From NCBI GenBank assembly GCA_963169325.1, contig CAUJEY010000295.1, positions 1 to 64,000 on the forward strand: a DNA stretch of 64,000 bases. Reading direction: 5' to 3'. The stretch's first letter is position 1, and each line of letters opens with the position of its first letter. Below are positions 36,105 through 46,290 of this stretch, in pieces. The notes beneath the pieces are model-generated. The model worked only from the letters and a program-made list of their open reading frames with translations. It searched no databases and was not told where the DNA came from. Made by a program: the position numbers and the translations under genes. This stretch comes from Bacteroidota bacterium. GTDB taxonomy: Bacteria > Bacteroidota > Bacteroidia > Chitinophagales > Saprospiraceae.

Positions 36105-37079
36105 TTAATAGGCATACCGCAACAACCACTCTTTTTTTCCTTTTTTATCTGCGCCCCCGTACACTCCCACTTCGCCCCGGGCGGGCGCTTTAAAACGCAG
36201 CACGATAAAATCGTCCTCGATGGTTTGCTGAAAATCGAGTGCGAGGGAATTGTTAGAGGCCACGACAAGCACCGGCGGGGTTTGGACGAATTTTATACAA
36301 ATTTCCATCTGGCGATCTTGTGGGAGCAGTTTTCCGGATTTTGGCCAATAATCATCGATCGGGTACTCTTTTTGTGCGGAGTTGGACCAGGCAGTCAGCG
36401 GGAAAGCTTCTCTGCTGATCAGGCAGGGCGAGAGTTGCCATCTTTCCTCCAGGGGCAGGTGGTCTTCCACGAACCGGTCGGGCGGGGTGAAAAAGTAGCC
36501 GGGTTGAAAATAGGCGGTGAATTTTTTTATCCGCTCGTCCGTATAACCGGCAGCCCAGGTCACATCGACCAGGCGCCACTGGCCGTCTATTTTTACGGCA
36601 TTCCAGGCATGGTTCGGTTTTTTAGGTAATTTGCGGAAAGGTTGATAAAACGAACGCCCCCAGCCTGTGATGACGGCAGCTTCCAAACCCGCGGCATCAC
36701 ACATAGATTTGAACAAACGGCTGTAATCTTCGCAAACGCCCCTTTTTTTTCGCAGGGTCTGCCGGATTTGCTCGGCCTCCCATTTTTCCTGTTGTTGTTT
36801 CAGGTCGTCGGCCTTTTGGCCGGAGAAACGCACCGTTTCCGGGTGTTTGAATTTTTCACAGTCGTAGCGGATGTGGCGGGCAATCCAGGTGTAAATAACC
36901 CGTGCTTTTTCTGTTTCCGTTTTAAAAGGCGACGTCAACTGGCGGGCCAGTTCGGCGGCATCGGTGTACGACAGGCCGAAAGTGTCGGCGCGGGCGTCTG
37001 CTTTTTCAAATGTTGCCTGGGCAAATGTAACGGTGGAAAAAAGGGGCAAGAGGGCAATAATCAGCAGGGATAGTCTCAT
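36105..37079 (-). CDS. Secreted transglutaminase-like protein
   Basis: 324 residues from the ATG at 37079, which opens a signal peptide (MRLSLLIIALLPLFSTVTFA). The transglutaminase-like catalytic triad is visible: Cys in KRGVCEDYSRLF, His in PNHAWNAV and Asp in WRLVDVTWAAG, following AARVIYTWIARHIRYD-type sequence at the N terminus. Members cut or crosslink peptides in the periplasm; the substrate is not known. The C-terminal 120 residues are beta-rich and may be a surface or binding domain. It lies next to the cbb3 cluster but has no evident link to it. Confidence 0.85.
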   Translation of the reverse strand: MRLSLLIIALLPLFSTVTFAQATFEKADARADTFGLSYTDAAELARQLTSPFKTETEKARVIYTWIARHIRYDCEKFKHPETVRFSGQKADDLKQQQEKWEAEQIRQTLRKKRGVCEDYSRLFKSMCDAAGLEAAVITGWGRSFYQPFRKLPKKPNHAWNAVKIDGQWRLVDVTWAAGYTDERIKKFTAYFQPGYFFTPPDRFVEDHLPLEERWQLSPCLISREAFPLTAWSNSAQKEYPIDDYWPKSGKLLPQDRQMEICIKFVQTPPVLVVASNNSLALDFQQTIEDDFIVLRFKAPARGEVGVYGGADKKGKKEWLLRYAY

Positions 37080-37153
37080 AATTTGAGTTCCGGGTGTAAT
37101 CGGTGGAACAATATTAAAAGACCAAAGATAAAAGCATTTTTGGAAAACAAGCC

Positions 37154-37843
37154 TTAATGGCAATCCGGCAACGCTTTAGGCACAGCCGACTCGAACAGAG
37201 ACAAATCGAGGTGCAATCCGCGCGAGAGCAACAGCATGCCGGCGATGGCCAGGAGAATGGGTTGAGCGAGCCGGAAGCGGGCGCGCCAGGCCGGACCGAA
37301 TCGTTGTCCGGTGAGCATCAGGGTGAGGAGCAGGGGCAGGGTGCCGGCTCCGAACAATATCATAAAAGCGCCGCCGCTCCAGCCGCTGGTCATGCTGATC
37401 GCGCCGGCCACAGCAGCATAAACCAGGCCGCAGGGCAATAAACCGTTGAGTGCGCCGACACCAAGGGCGGCGCCCCGGGGGTGCTGCCGAAGCAGTATTC
37501 CGATCCGGCGTTGTACCCAACGGGTGAGCGGCTGCATACCGGGGACTGTCAGTGCCGCGCGCTCCCATTGAACCGTAAAAATAGCCGCAACCAACATCAG
37601 CCCTCCGGCTACGACCGACAGGCCCTGCTGAAAACCTGCCAACGCAATGCCTTTCCCCAGCAAGCCGAACAACACACCCAACACGCCATAAGCGCCGATT
37701 CGCCCGGCCTGATACAGCAGGGTTTGCCCCAATACCCGTCTGCGGGCAGTACCGTCGAGCGGCAGTGCCAACATCAGCGGCCCGCACATGGCTACACAGT
37801 GCAGGCTACCGGCAAGTCCGAGTAAAAAAGCGGTATAAAGCAT
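37154..37843 (-). CDS. TauE/SafE-type membrane protein of the cbb3 oxidase cluster
   Basis: 229 residues with about six hydrophobic helices. The N-terminal GLAGSLHCVAMCGPL, with two cysteines, is a hallmark of the COG2836 proteins that sit next to cbb3 oxidase genes; a second motif GALNGLLPCGLVYAA follows. The location after ccoH supports a role in metal handling or maturation of the oxidase. The label 'sulfite exporter' is generic and should not be taken literally. Confidence 0.82.
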   Translation of the reverse strand: MLYTAFLLGLAGSLHCVAMCGPLMLALPLDGTARRRVLGQTLLYQAGRIGAYGVLGVLFGLLGKGIALAGFQQGLSVVAGGLMLVAAIFTVQWERAALTVPGMQPLTRWVQRRIGILLRQHPRGAALGVGALNGLLPCGLVYAAVAGAISMTSGWSGGAFMILFGAGTLPLLLTLMLTGQRFGPAWRARFRLAQPILLAIAGMLLLSRGLHLDLSLFESAVPKALPDCH

Positions 37844-37844
37844 T

Positions 37845-37963
37845 TTTAGTTTGAAGTTCGAAGTTCGGAGTTTGAAGTTCGAAGTTCGGAGTTTGACGTT
37901 CGGAGTTCGAACTTCAAACTTCGAACTCCGAACTTCAAACTCCGAACTTCAAACTTTTTTAAG
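37845..37963. repeat. Inverted TTGAAGT/TCGAAGT heptamer array between ccoH and the TauE-like gene
   Basis: Left arm about 37852-37910 (units GTTTGAA, GTTCGAA, GTTCGGA), right arm 37911-37957, inverted. The ccoH stop codon TAA is immediately next to the right arm. A run of T (minus-strand A) follows. Confidence 0.92.
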
Positions 37964-38408
37964 CATGCGTGACGGTTACAAGGGCTTCGTTAAAATACTT
38001 CGTGCCGTTGGCTTGCCAGTCTATTTCAAGATGCCAGAGCCCTTTGGTCAGTTGGCCGGCCGGTATTTCCATGACGCCTTCCGGGTTTGTTTGAACATCC
38101 AGGTTGAAGTCGTCTTTCGCGGTTGCCGACCGGTAACATTTGATGGCGCCGGCCGGTGTGCCGACTTTGGCCGGAAATTGCAGCCGAATAACCTTCCGGA
38201 CGGCATCATAACGAACCTCCAGCATATCGGGCAGATTGGCGGTGTTTTGTTTTTTATCAAAATGCTCCTGATAGTTCAGGTCAAGGTTGTAATAGTCCTT
38301 GCTGACCAAGCCCGGATCATGTTGCTGCGAACGAATCACAACCCCAACCATGATCAGGGCAAACGCGCCATATACGAGCGCAATTCCGGTTCCCCAATTG
38401 AATTTCAT
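37959..38408 (-). CDS. ccoH: FixH/CcoH-family protein, cbb3 oxidase assembly
   Basis: 149 residues. One N-terminal membrane helix (about 7-26, GIALVYGAFALIMVGVVI) after the short MKFNWG, then the FixH-type sequence SKDYYNLDLNYQEHFDKKQN and a beta-rich periplasmic domain ending GLWHLEIDWQANG. CcoH is needed for assembly or stability of cbb3 oxidase. It lies downstream of ccoG in the same direction, separated by the CTACCGC array. Confidence 0.88.
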   Translation of the reverse strand: MKFNWGTGIALVYGAFALIMVGVVIRSQQHDPGLVSKDYYNLDLNYQEHFDKKQNTANLPDMLEVRYDAVRKVIRLQFPAKVGTPAGAIKCYRSATAKDDFNLDVQTNPEGVMEIPAGQLTKGLWHLEIDWQANGTKYFNEALVTVTHA

Positions 38409-38446
38409 AGCGTGAATAATTTTATTTGTTGATTTGATGATTTTGC

Positions 38447-38516
38447 TACCGCCAACTGCCTACTGCCCACTGCCTACCGCCTACCGCCTACCGCCCACTG
38501 CCTCCTGCCTACCGCC
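38447..38516. repeat. CTACCGC / CCCACTG heptamer array at the ccoG stop
   Basis: About ten 7-bp units of type CTGCCTA, CCGCCTA and CTGCCCA. The TAG stop of ccoG (38509-38511) lies within the last unit and the last residues, GGRRR, may also be repeat-derived. The family recurs at 41194-41219. Confidence 0.88.
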
Positions 38517-40035
38517 TCCGCCCTCCCGGTCCCATAAAATTGGTTTTTACTTCGTCTATTTTTTTACCGTCCGACAGGACTTCGATGACAATGGGGGTTG
38601 TGCGGCCTTCAATCGCCGAGGTGGACAATTCCACAAAAAACGCACCTTGTGCTTTGGCGCCTTTCGCGACGGTGCCGGCTTCGTTTCCAACCAATTGAAT
38701 TTTCCCCTCCGGAGAAACTAAGTGTAATTTCACCGGCAGGTCGGTCGTCGATTTATTGATAATGATGTAGGTGTACAGGTTCGTGAGGTGTGTTTCGTCT
38801 TTTTCCTGGTAAAGTTGTCCGGGGGAGCGCAGAATAATGGTTTCAACGACGCCCCGGTTGGCGAGGAGCAGTATATCAATGATAATCAGGGCGAGCAGTA
38901 CGCCGGTGTAGCCCCAAACGCGTGGGGTTAAAACTTTGCGTTGGCGGGTTTCGATACCGCTCATGGAGTCGTACCGAATGAGGCCCCGCGGGCGCTCGAC
39001 TTTATCCATGATGTAATCGCAGGCATCAATACAGGCGGTGCAATTGACGCATTCCAGTTGGGTGCCGTTGCGGATATCGATGCCGGTCGGGCATACGGCT
39101 ATGCAAAGTTTGCAGTCGATACAATCGCCGTGAGGAGCCGTTTCAGCTGTTTGAGTAGCCTGCCCAACCGCCATCCGGATTTGTTCCACGGGGTTGGTGG
39201 CGGGTGCGCTCGTCTCGCTGCCGGTAGCCGGTTCTTGCTTGTGTTTTTGCAATTTACCGCGTGGCTCGCCGCGGACATGGTCGTAGGCCACCACGATGGA
39301 TTCTTTTACCAGCAATACGCCTTGGAGGCGGCCGTAGGGGCATATCGTGGTGCATACCTGTTCGCGCAGGCGGGAAAAAACCAGGTAAAAGGCGCCCGAA
39401 AAGACCAACATGCTGATAAATCCACCCGTATGTGTCGACATGGGTTCCCGGATGATTTGAATCACCGCGTCCATGCCTATAATATAGGCGAGGAAATAAT
39501 TGGCCACCACCACGGCAATGACAAAAAAGATGGTGTGTTTAAGGGCTTTTTTGCGCATTTTGTCCGGCGTCCAGGGCGCCTTGTCCAGCCGGCGTTGTTC
39601 GTTGGCGTCGCCTTCTATCCAGTATTCGATTTTACGGAAAAACATTTCCATAAAAATCGTTTGCGGACAAATCCAGCCGCAAAAGAGACGGCCGTACACC
39701 ACGGTAAAAAGAATTACAAAAACGATAAAAGTCAGGGTGGCCAATCCGAACAGGTGGAAGTCCTGCGGGGTGAAAAGTAACCCGAACAATACAAATTTCC
39801 GTTCCAGGATGTTGAACAATAAAAACTGCTCGCCATTCACCTTGATAAAAGGCATCACCAGGAAAAGTGCCAAAAAGGCGAAACTGACCCAGGTGCGCGC
39901 CCGGTAGAAACGCCCAGAAGGTTTTTTCGGATAAATCCAAATTCGTTTACCCTCCTGGTCTACCGTGGCAATCTGATCCCGAAACGCTTCGGTGTCTTCT
40001 ATAAACTGATCCCTGTTGTTGTCTTTGCTTGTCAT
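38509..40035 (-). CDS. ccoG: Cytochrome c oxidase accessory protein CcoG (polyferredoxin)
   Basis: 508 residues from the ATG at 40035. Membrane helices at about 35-55, 80-110, 155-175 and 195-215; [20 protein letters not shown] is the hallmark of the family. Two 4Fe-4S ferredoxin clusters follow ([16 protein letters not shown] and [12 protein letters not shown]), then another helix and an immunoglobulin-like C-terminal domain. It is required for copper delivery to the CcoN active site in cbb3 oxidase assembly. The position between ccoP and ccoH fits the cluster. Confidence 0.95.
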   Translation of the reverse strand: MTSKDNNRDQFIEDTEAFRDQIATVDQEGKRIWIYPKKPSGRFYRARTWVSFAFLALFLVMPFIKVNGEQFLLFNILERKFVLFGLLFTPQDFHLFGLATLTFIVFVILFTVVYGRLFCGWICPQTIFMEMFFRKIEYWIEGDANEQRRLDKAPWTPDKMRKKALKHTIFFVIAVVVANYFLAYIIGMDAVIQIIREPMSTHTGGFISMLVFSGAFYLVFSRLREQVCTTICPYGRLQGVLLVKESIVVAYDHVRGEPRGKLQKHKQEPATGSETSAPATNPVEQIRMAVGQATQTAETAPHGDCIDCKLCIAVCPTGIDIRNGTQLECVNCTACIDACDYIMDKVERPRGLIRYDSMSGIETRQRKVLTPRVWGYTGVLLALIIIDILLLANRGVVETIILRSPGQLYQEKDETHLTNLYTYIIINKSTTDLPVKLHLVSPEGKIQLVGNEAGTVAKGAKAQGAFFVELSTSAIEGRTTPIVIEVLSDGKKIDEVKTNFMGPGGRRR

Positions 40036-40204
40036 AGATTTTACACTTCTGTGCAAATTGTATGCAATTTCCGGGGATGCCGGAGTCTTGCGGATGACTA
40101 CTATCAGATCGTTTCCGGATTTGTCTCAATTTGTAAAATAAGACGGCCAGAAAGGATTACGTTCCCCTCTAACCGTCGTTTCATGTTTTGAATAACGCCC
40201 GGAT

Positions 40205-41137
40205 TTATTTCGTTCCAGTTGAATCAACCGGAGTCGCTTCCTCTTTCCAAATTTCCCCTTGCGGGGCTTTCGGGTTAGGCGGGTTGGTACCCTGCAAGGT
40301 CAGGATATAAGAGCCGACCTTTTGCATGTCGCCGGCGCTCAGTTGGCTTTGCCAGGAAATCATGCCTTTGTCGGGCACCCCGTATTTGATTACTTTGAAA
40401 ATGTTTTTGATACCGCCGCCGTGAATCCAGTATTCATCGGTCATGTTGGGGCCTACGGTGCCTTCGCCTTTTGGGCCGTGGCACGCCGCGCAGGTATTTT
40501 TGAAAATGAGTTCGCCTTCGCCCAAGTCGCTGCTTTCGGTGAGTGCCGTCACGTTGGATTCATCCACAGCATTGGCTTTGCCGGCCAGCGCAATAGACTG
40601 CTGCTTTTTTGCCTGCTCAATTTCCATTTTATACTCTTCCGACGACGACGGACCATTGCCTCCCCAGTGGTAGTAGTACATATAAAAGACGGCCCAGATG
40701 ATGGTCAGGATAAACATATTGACCCACCATGGTGGCAGCCGGTTGTCTAGTTCGCGGATACCGTCAAAATCGTGGTGCGACAGAATTTCTTCCTCGCGAT
40801 CGATCGGCACGGCATCCTCCCAGTATTTTTTGCGGAGGGTCGTCAGGAAGCTTTCGCCGGCAGGCGCCGCGGCAAGCGGGGTTTCATCGGGCAGCGTAAC
40901 CCCCGACTTGGCGGCTTCCAGGTCCAACACCCGTTTGTACAGGAACTGGTTCACTGTTACCACATAAAACATGGCGACGATAAACAGTACGGCTCCGGTA
41001 ATGGCCAGCACGTACGTCATGAGGCGTGGGAGTTGCTCCGCGGCAGGCGCTGCGGCGGCGGTTTCCACGGTTTGACCCCACAAGGTTGCGCCCCAACCCA
41101 TTAAAAGAAAAATGAAGAGATATTTGGCGAATTTCAT
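40205..41137 (-). CDS. ccoP: Cytochrome cbb3 oxidase subunit III (CcoP), monohaem
   Basis: 310 residues from the ATG at 41137 (MKFAKYLFIFLLMG). Signal-like N terminus, a helix (about 40-60), the CcoP N-terminal motif with FDGIRELDNRLPPWWVNMF, then a second helix (about 140-160). The cytochrome c domain has a single haem motif, CAACHG (about 215), and an axial Met candidate near GPNMTDEY or KGMISW. Proteobacterial CcoP has two haems; here one is seen. It accepts electrons for the CcoN catalytic site. A short repeat array lies upstream. Confidence 0.9.
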   Translation of the reverse strand: MKFAKYLFIFLLMGWGATLWGQTVETAAAAPAAEQLPRLMTYVLAITGAVLFIVAMFYVVTVNQFLYKRVLDLEAAKSGVTLPDETPLAAAPAGESFLTTLRKKYWEDAVPIDREEEILSHHDFDGIRELDNRLPPWWVNMFILTIIWAVFYMYYYHWGGNGPSSSEEYKMEIEQAKKQQSIALAGKANAVDESNVTALTESSDLGEGELIFKNTCAACHGPKGEGTVGPNMTDEYWIHGGGIKNIFKVIKYGVPDKGMISWQSQLSAGDMQKVGSYILTLQGTNPPNPKAPQGEIWKEEATPVDSTGTK

Positions 41138-41160
41138 TGTTCGAAAAGTTTTGATAGTCA

Positions 41161-41221
41161 ATGGACGGTGGACGGTTGACGGTGGACGGGGCCTACTGCC
41201 CTTTGCCCACTGCCTGCTGAA
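41161..41221. repeat. Short GACGGTG/CCCACTG heptamer arrays between ccoQ and ccoP
   Basis: GACGGTG and GACGGTT units at 41161-41188 followed by CTACTGC, CCTTTGC and CCACTGC units to 41219. It abuts the ccoQ stop codon at 41222. Confidence 0.85.
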
Positions 41222-41380
41222 TCAGTCTTCCAACGGCAAACGGGCGATTTTGTCCAGGTTGCTGTTTTTGCTGAAAAAGACGCGCACCAGCGCGAAGCAG
41301 AATGTTCCGAAAAAGATCAGCAGGGCCGTTATGCCGAACCACTGGATGCCATCTACGGATTGAAGCAGGTATTTATACAT
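41222..41380 (-). CDS. ccoQ: CcoQ-like small membrane subunit of cbb3 oxidase
   Basis: 52 residues, easily missed. The minus strand gives MYKYLLQSVDGIQWFGITAL, then IFFGTFCFALVRVFF and KIARLPLED, one transmembrane helix (about 13-35) with a basic end. Position between ccoNO and ccoP and the same orientation make it the CcoQ/FixQ subunit that stabilises the complex. The start lies near an array end and the stop abuts another array. Confidence 0.85.
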   Translation of the reverse strand: MYKYLLQSVDGIQWFGITALLIFFGTFCFALVRVFFSKNSNLDKIARLPLED

Positions 41381-41388
41381 GAGTTTTA

Positions 41389-41502
41389 ACGGTTGACGGT
41401 TGACGGTGGACGGTTGACGGTGGACGGTGGACGGTTGACGGTTGACGGTGGGTACATATTGCCGTCTACCGTCTACCGTCCATCGTCCATCGTCTACCGG
41501 TT
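41389..41502. repeat. Inverted GACGGT(T/G) heptamer array between ccoNO and ccoQ
   Basis: Left arm 41389-41451 (units GACGGTT, GACGGTG), spacer 41452-41460, inverted right arm 41461-41500 (CCGTCTA, CCGTCCA units). The ccoNO stop codon follows directly at 41503. Confidence 0.93.
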
Positions 41503-43641
<2,139 letters not shown>

Positions 43642-43647
43642 AAGTTG

Positions 43648-43854
43648 TTAGTGCTGAGTTGCGGATTTCGTTTGCTGTTGTGTACCCTCTGCGGGTTTGT
43701 TTTGATTTTCAATGAGTTCGTCGTCGAAAAGCATACGCACGGAAGGCGTATAATCATCGTCGAACTGGCCGGATTTAGTCGCCCACAAGTAGGCTCCCAG
43801 AAACCCCGCCGCTACGATAAGGCTGATCAGAATGAGCAAAAAGATTATTTCCAT
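43648..43854 (-). CDS. ccoS: CcoS, cbb3 oxidase maturation protein
   Basis: 68 residues. One N-terminal helix (about 4-27, IFLLILISLIVAAGFLGAYL) with the following WATKSGQFDD, the CcoS signature. CcoS is needed for insertion of haem b and copper into CcoN. It starts the cluster and lies six bases before ccoNO. The usual copper ATPase gene ccoI is not seen upstream. Confidence 0.92.
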   Translation of the reverse strand: MEIIFLLILISLIVAAGFLGAYLWATKSGQFDDDYTPSVRMLFDDELIENQNKPAEGTQQQTKSATQH

Positions 43855-44181
43855 AATAGAATGATTTAGGTTGGAGGGTTTGGGGGTTTAGAGGTTTGGG
43901 GGGGTAGAGGTTTGGGGGTTTGAAAGTTTGAAGGTTTCTGGTTTCGGGGCATTGGCCACATTAACCACATTTGAAACACATTGACCACATTGACCACATT
44001 TAATCCACATTTCCTCCAAAACCGGGCGCAAGGTCGGGGCACTCCACAGGGTGACAGATGACCTTAATCAGGGGGGGAGATGATGTTAATCACGAATGAA
44101 TTTAGCCCCTTTCGTTACTCCTTTTGAGCCCCATAATCCTTGTAAACCCGCAAAAACCTCCACGGCCCCCTGAAAATTGAT
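43855..44181. repeat. Repeat-rich intergenic region before the cbb3 cluster
   Basis: No gene. GGTTTGGGG/GGTTTAGA units at 43868-43925, a reversed AACCAGAAACC copy near 43930-43945 and an ATTGACCAC nonamer array at 43953-44012. The rest (44013-44181) is unremarkable. The cbb3 promoter should lie here, but I could not point to a convincing box. Confidence 0.75.
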
Positions 44182-44189
44182 TATATTTG
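44182..44189 (+). promoter_or_regulatory. Bacteroidota-type -7 box before the TIR gene
   Basis: TATATTTG fits TAnnTTTG, 30 bases before the ATG at 44219. No -33 TTG seen. Confidence 0.4.
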
Positions 44190-44218
44190 TAGCGCAAACC
44201 GGCCAAAATCCCATTACC

Positions 44219-45016
44219 ATGCTGCGTTTATATATTTCTTACGCTCCTGCGGACAAGCCGTATCTGGACAAACTGCTGAAGTGGCTCAAGCCGCTGGAAG
44301 AGCGATATGCGTTGCGCTTATGGTACGCCGACCCGGCTAAATCCGTCCCATTTTTATACCACTCCCAGCAGCCCCCGGGCTCGATGTTGCGTTATCCGCT
44401 GGATTGGGAACTGTCGCTCAACCGGCTGGAACAGGCGCACATTTACCTTTTTCTCGTCAGCTATAATTCGTTGAGTACGCCGTACATCGAGCAGGAAGAA
44501 GTGCCCCGCGCCGCAGAGCGTTACAGCAAAAAAAGCAAGCGGCTGGTGCGAATTTTCCCGGTTTTATTGTCGCCATCTTTGTGGAAAGAACAATCGCGCC
44601 TGTCCGGATTTCCGGTATTGGGCGGACCGCTCAGCCTGACGGAAAGGAAAAAGAAAGAAGAGGAAGATGAGGCTTTCCTGCAAGTAGTGACCGAGTTGCG
44701 GGTGGCGGTGGAAGAACTCCGGCGCAACTGGCTGGAAGAAAAGCACCTCTTGAGCGCCGGAACCGACGGAATGGATACGCCCGAACTGTTGCCCGCAACG
44801 CCGGCGGCATTTCAGCCGCTGCCGGGCTGGGCAGGCGTAGCGCTGCTCCTGTCGGTATTTTATTTAGTCACGGCGTTTTATCTCCGGTCCTGCGCACCGC
44901 GGATGTATCACATGTACGTGCCGAAAGAATTGCCTTACGAGGCGCCGCCGGAGCGTTATCTGCGCGAAAACCCCTTGGTGGATCCGGTGGATGTGCCGCT
45001 GCGGCCGGAGGAGTAG
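44219..45016 (+). CDS. TIR-domain membrane protein
   Basis: 265 residues from the ATG at 44219; the TTG at 44177 is not used. Residues about 1-150 resemble a TIR domain: LRLYISYAPADKPYLDKLLK at the start (the FISY-like box), SLNRLEQAHIYLFLVSYNSL in the middle and a Glu-rich YIEQEEVPRA segment that could hold the catalytic Glu of NADase TIRs. A single transmembrane helix (about 208-228, GVALLLSVFYLVTAFYL) and a short Pro/Glu-rich tail follow. TIR proteins act in signalling or in NAD-based defence. No obvious defence partner is adjacent. Confidence 0.7.
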   Translation: MLRLYISYAPADKPYLDKLLKWLKPLEERYALRLWYADPAKSVPFLYHSQQPPGSMLRYPLDWELSLNRLEQAHIYLFLVSYNSLSTPYIEQEEVPRAAERYSKKSKRLVRIFPVLLSPSLWKEQSRLSGFPVLGGPLSLTERKKKEEEDEAFLQVVTELRVAVEELRRNWLEEKHLLSAGTDGMDTPELLPATPAAFQPLPGWAGVALLLSVFYLVTAFYLRSCAPRMYHMYVPKELPYEAPPERYLRENPLVDPVDVPLRPEE

Positions 45017-45156
45017 GGAATATATTGACATATTTGATCCCTATTTAACTTTTGCCCCAGGCTTTCCCACACTTTTTGGCACGATTTTTTGAAATCAATA
45101 AGTCCTTAGAAAGGGCTTAGCATTTGATTGGTTAATTGTTTTCATGGTTATGTTGT

Positions 45157-45192
45157 GCCATTCTGTCGGAAAGACGGGATGGCTTTTTTTTT
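45157..45192 (+). terminator. Intrinsic terminator after the TIR gene
   Basis: GCCATTCTGTC (45157-45167) pairs with GACGGGATGGC (45173-45183, three wobble pairs) around a GGAAA loop, then nine T residues. Confidence 0.9.
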
Positions 45193-45196
45193 AAGG

Positions 45197-45272
45197 GGTT
45201 ACTGGTTGGAGGGTTTGAGGGTTACTGGTTAGCGGCAACCAGTAACCCTCAAACCCTCAAACCAGAAACCCC
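45197..45272. repeat. Inverted repeat between the TIR gene and murB
   Basis: A stem of about 36 bp with a few mismatches (GGTTACTGGTT / AACCAGTAACC core) and a short AGCGGC loop. It is built of GGGTTTGA/GGTTACTGG units and ends at the murB stop codon (45273). It could serve as a second terminator for both strands. Confidence 0.85.
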
Positions 45273-46283
45273 TTAGATCATATTCACCTCCGCCTCCAAC
45301 CGTACCCCAAAACTTTTTTCCACCGATTCTATGATGGCCAGGGCCAGGGCTTTCACCTCCTGGCCGGTAGCGCCGCCGTAATTGACCAGCACCAGCGCTT
45401 GTTTTTCATAGGAGCCGGTATTGCCCACCCGTTTTCCTTTCCAGCCGCATTGTTCGATGAGCCAGCCGGCGGGTATTTTGACGCGGCCGTCGGGCAGCGG
45501 GTAGTGCGGCGCGTTGGGATGCGTTTTTTGTATTCGTTCCAGCACCGCGCGGTCCGTTTCCGGGTTTTTAAAAAAACTGCCGCAATTGCCAATAACGGCC
45601 GGGTCGGGCAATTTGGAAGAGCGTATACGAATCACCGCTTCGCTGATAGCGGCTAACGTGGGGTGTTGTACGCCCATGTTTTCCAGGGTTTTATGAATAT
45701 CGCCATACGATGTATTCAGCCGGTGCTGCCGGGTGCTGAGCGAAAAGGTGACCGAGGTGATGCAGTACCGGCCTTTGCCTTCACGTTTGAAAAAACTGTC
45801 GCGGTAGCCGAAGTGGCAGGCGGGCCGGCTGAATTGCCGTGCGCGTCCGGTGGCCAGGTCCACGGCTTCCAAGTTTACGAATACGTCTTTCAGTTCCACT
45901 CCATAGGCGCCGATATTCTGTACGGGTGCGGCGCCCACGGAACCTGGTATCAGGCTCATGTTTTCCACGCCGCCAAAGTCCTGCGATACAGCCCATTGCA
46001 CGAAATCGTGCCACACCTCGCCGCCGCCCACGCGCACCCATACCCGGTTTTTGAACCGGCGTACCACCGAGATGCCGCGGATTCTGTTGCGCACCACCAG
46101 TCCGGGCATGTCCTGTGTGAGCAAAATATTGCTCCCGCCGCCCAGGATAAAAACAGGTCGTATCCCGCTTTGCAGCGCCTGGTTCAGTTCTGCCACAGAC
46201 TGGATTTCGATGAAATGAGCGGCCTGTGCTTCCAGTCCGAACGTGTTGTAGGGTAGGAGGGGGGTGTTTTCGCGGAGGAGCAT
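45273..46283 (-). CDS. murB: UDP-N-acetylenolpyruvoylglucosamine reductase (MurB)
   Basis: 336 residues, full length. FAD-binding GGGSNILL and PGSVGAAPVQNIGAYG motifs, the Tyr/Arg region FGYRDSFFK, then the catalytic Ser in GNCGSFFKNP and PAGWLIEQCGWKGKRVGNTG near the end. It reduces UDP-GlcNAc-enolpyruvate to UDP-MurNAc with NADPH in the cytoplasmic part of peptidoglycan synthesis. GNCGS has Cys where Ala is usual. The stop lies at the end of the inverted repeat. Confidence 0.96.
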   Translation of the reverse strand: MLLRENTPLLPYNTFGLEAQAAHFIEIQSVAELNQALQSGIRPVFILGGGSNILLTQDMPGLVVRNRIRGISVVRRFKNRVWVRVGGGEVWHDFVQWAVSQDFGGVENMSLIPGSVGAAPVQNIGAYGVELKDVFVNLEAVDLATGRARQFSRPACHFGYRDSFFKREGKGRYCITSVTFSLSTRQHRLNTSYGDIHKTLENMGVQHPTLAAISEAVIRIRSSKLPDPAVIGNCGSFFKNPETDRAVLERIQKTHPNAPHYPLPDGRVKIPAGWLIEQCGWKGKRVGNTGSYEKQALVLVNYGGATGQEVKALALAIIESVEKSFGVRLEAEVNMI

Positions 46284-46290
46284 TTTTGTT

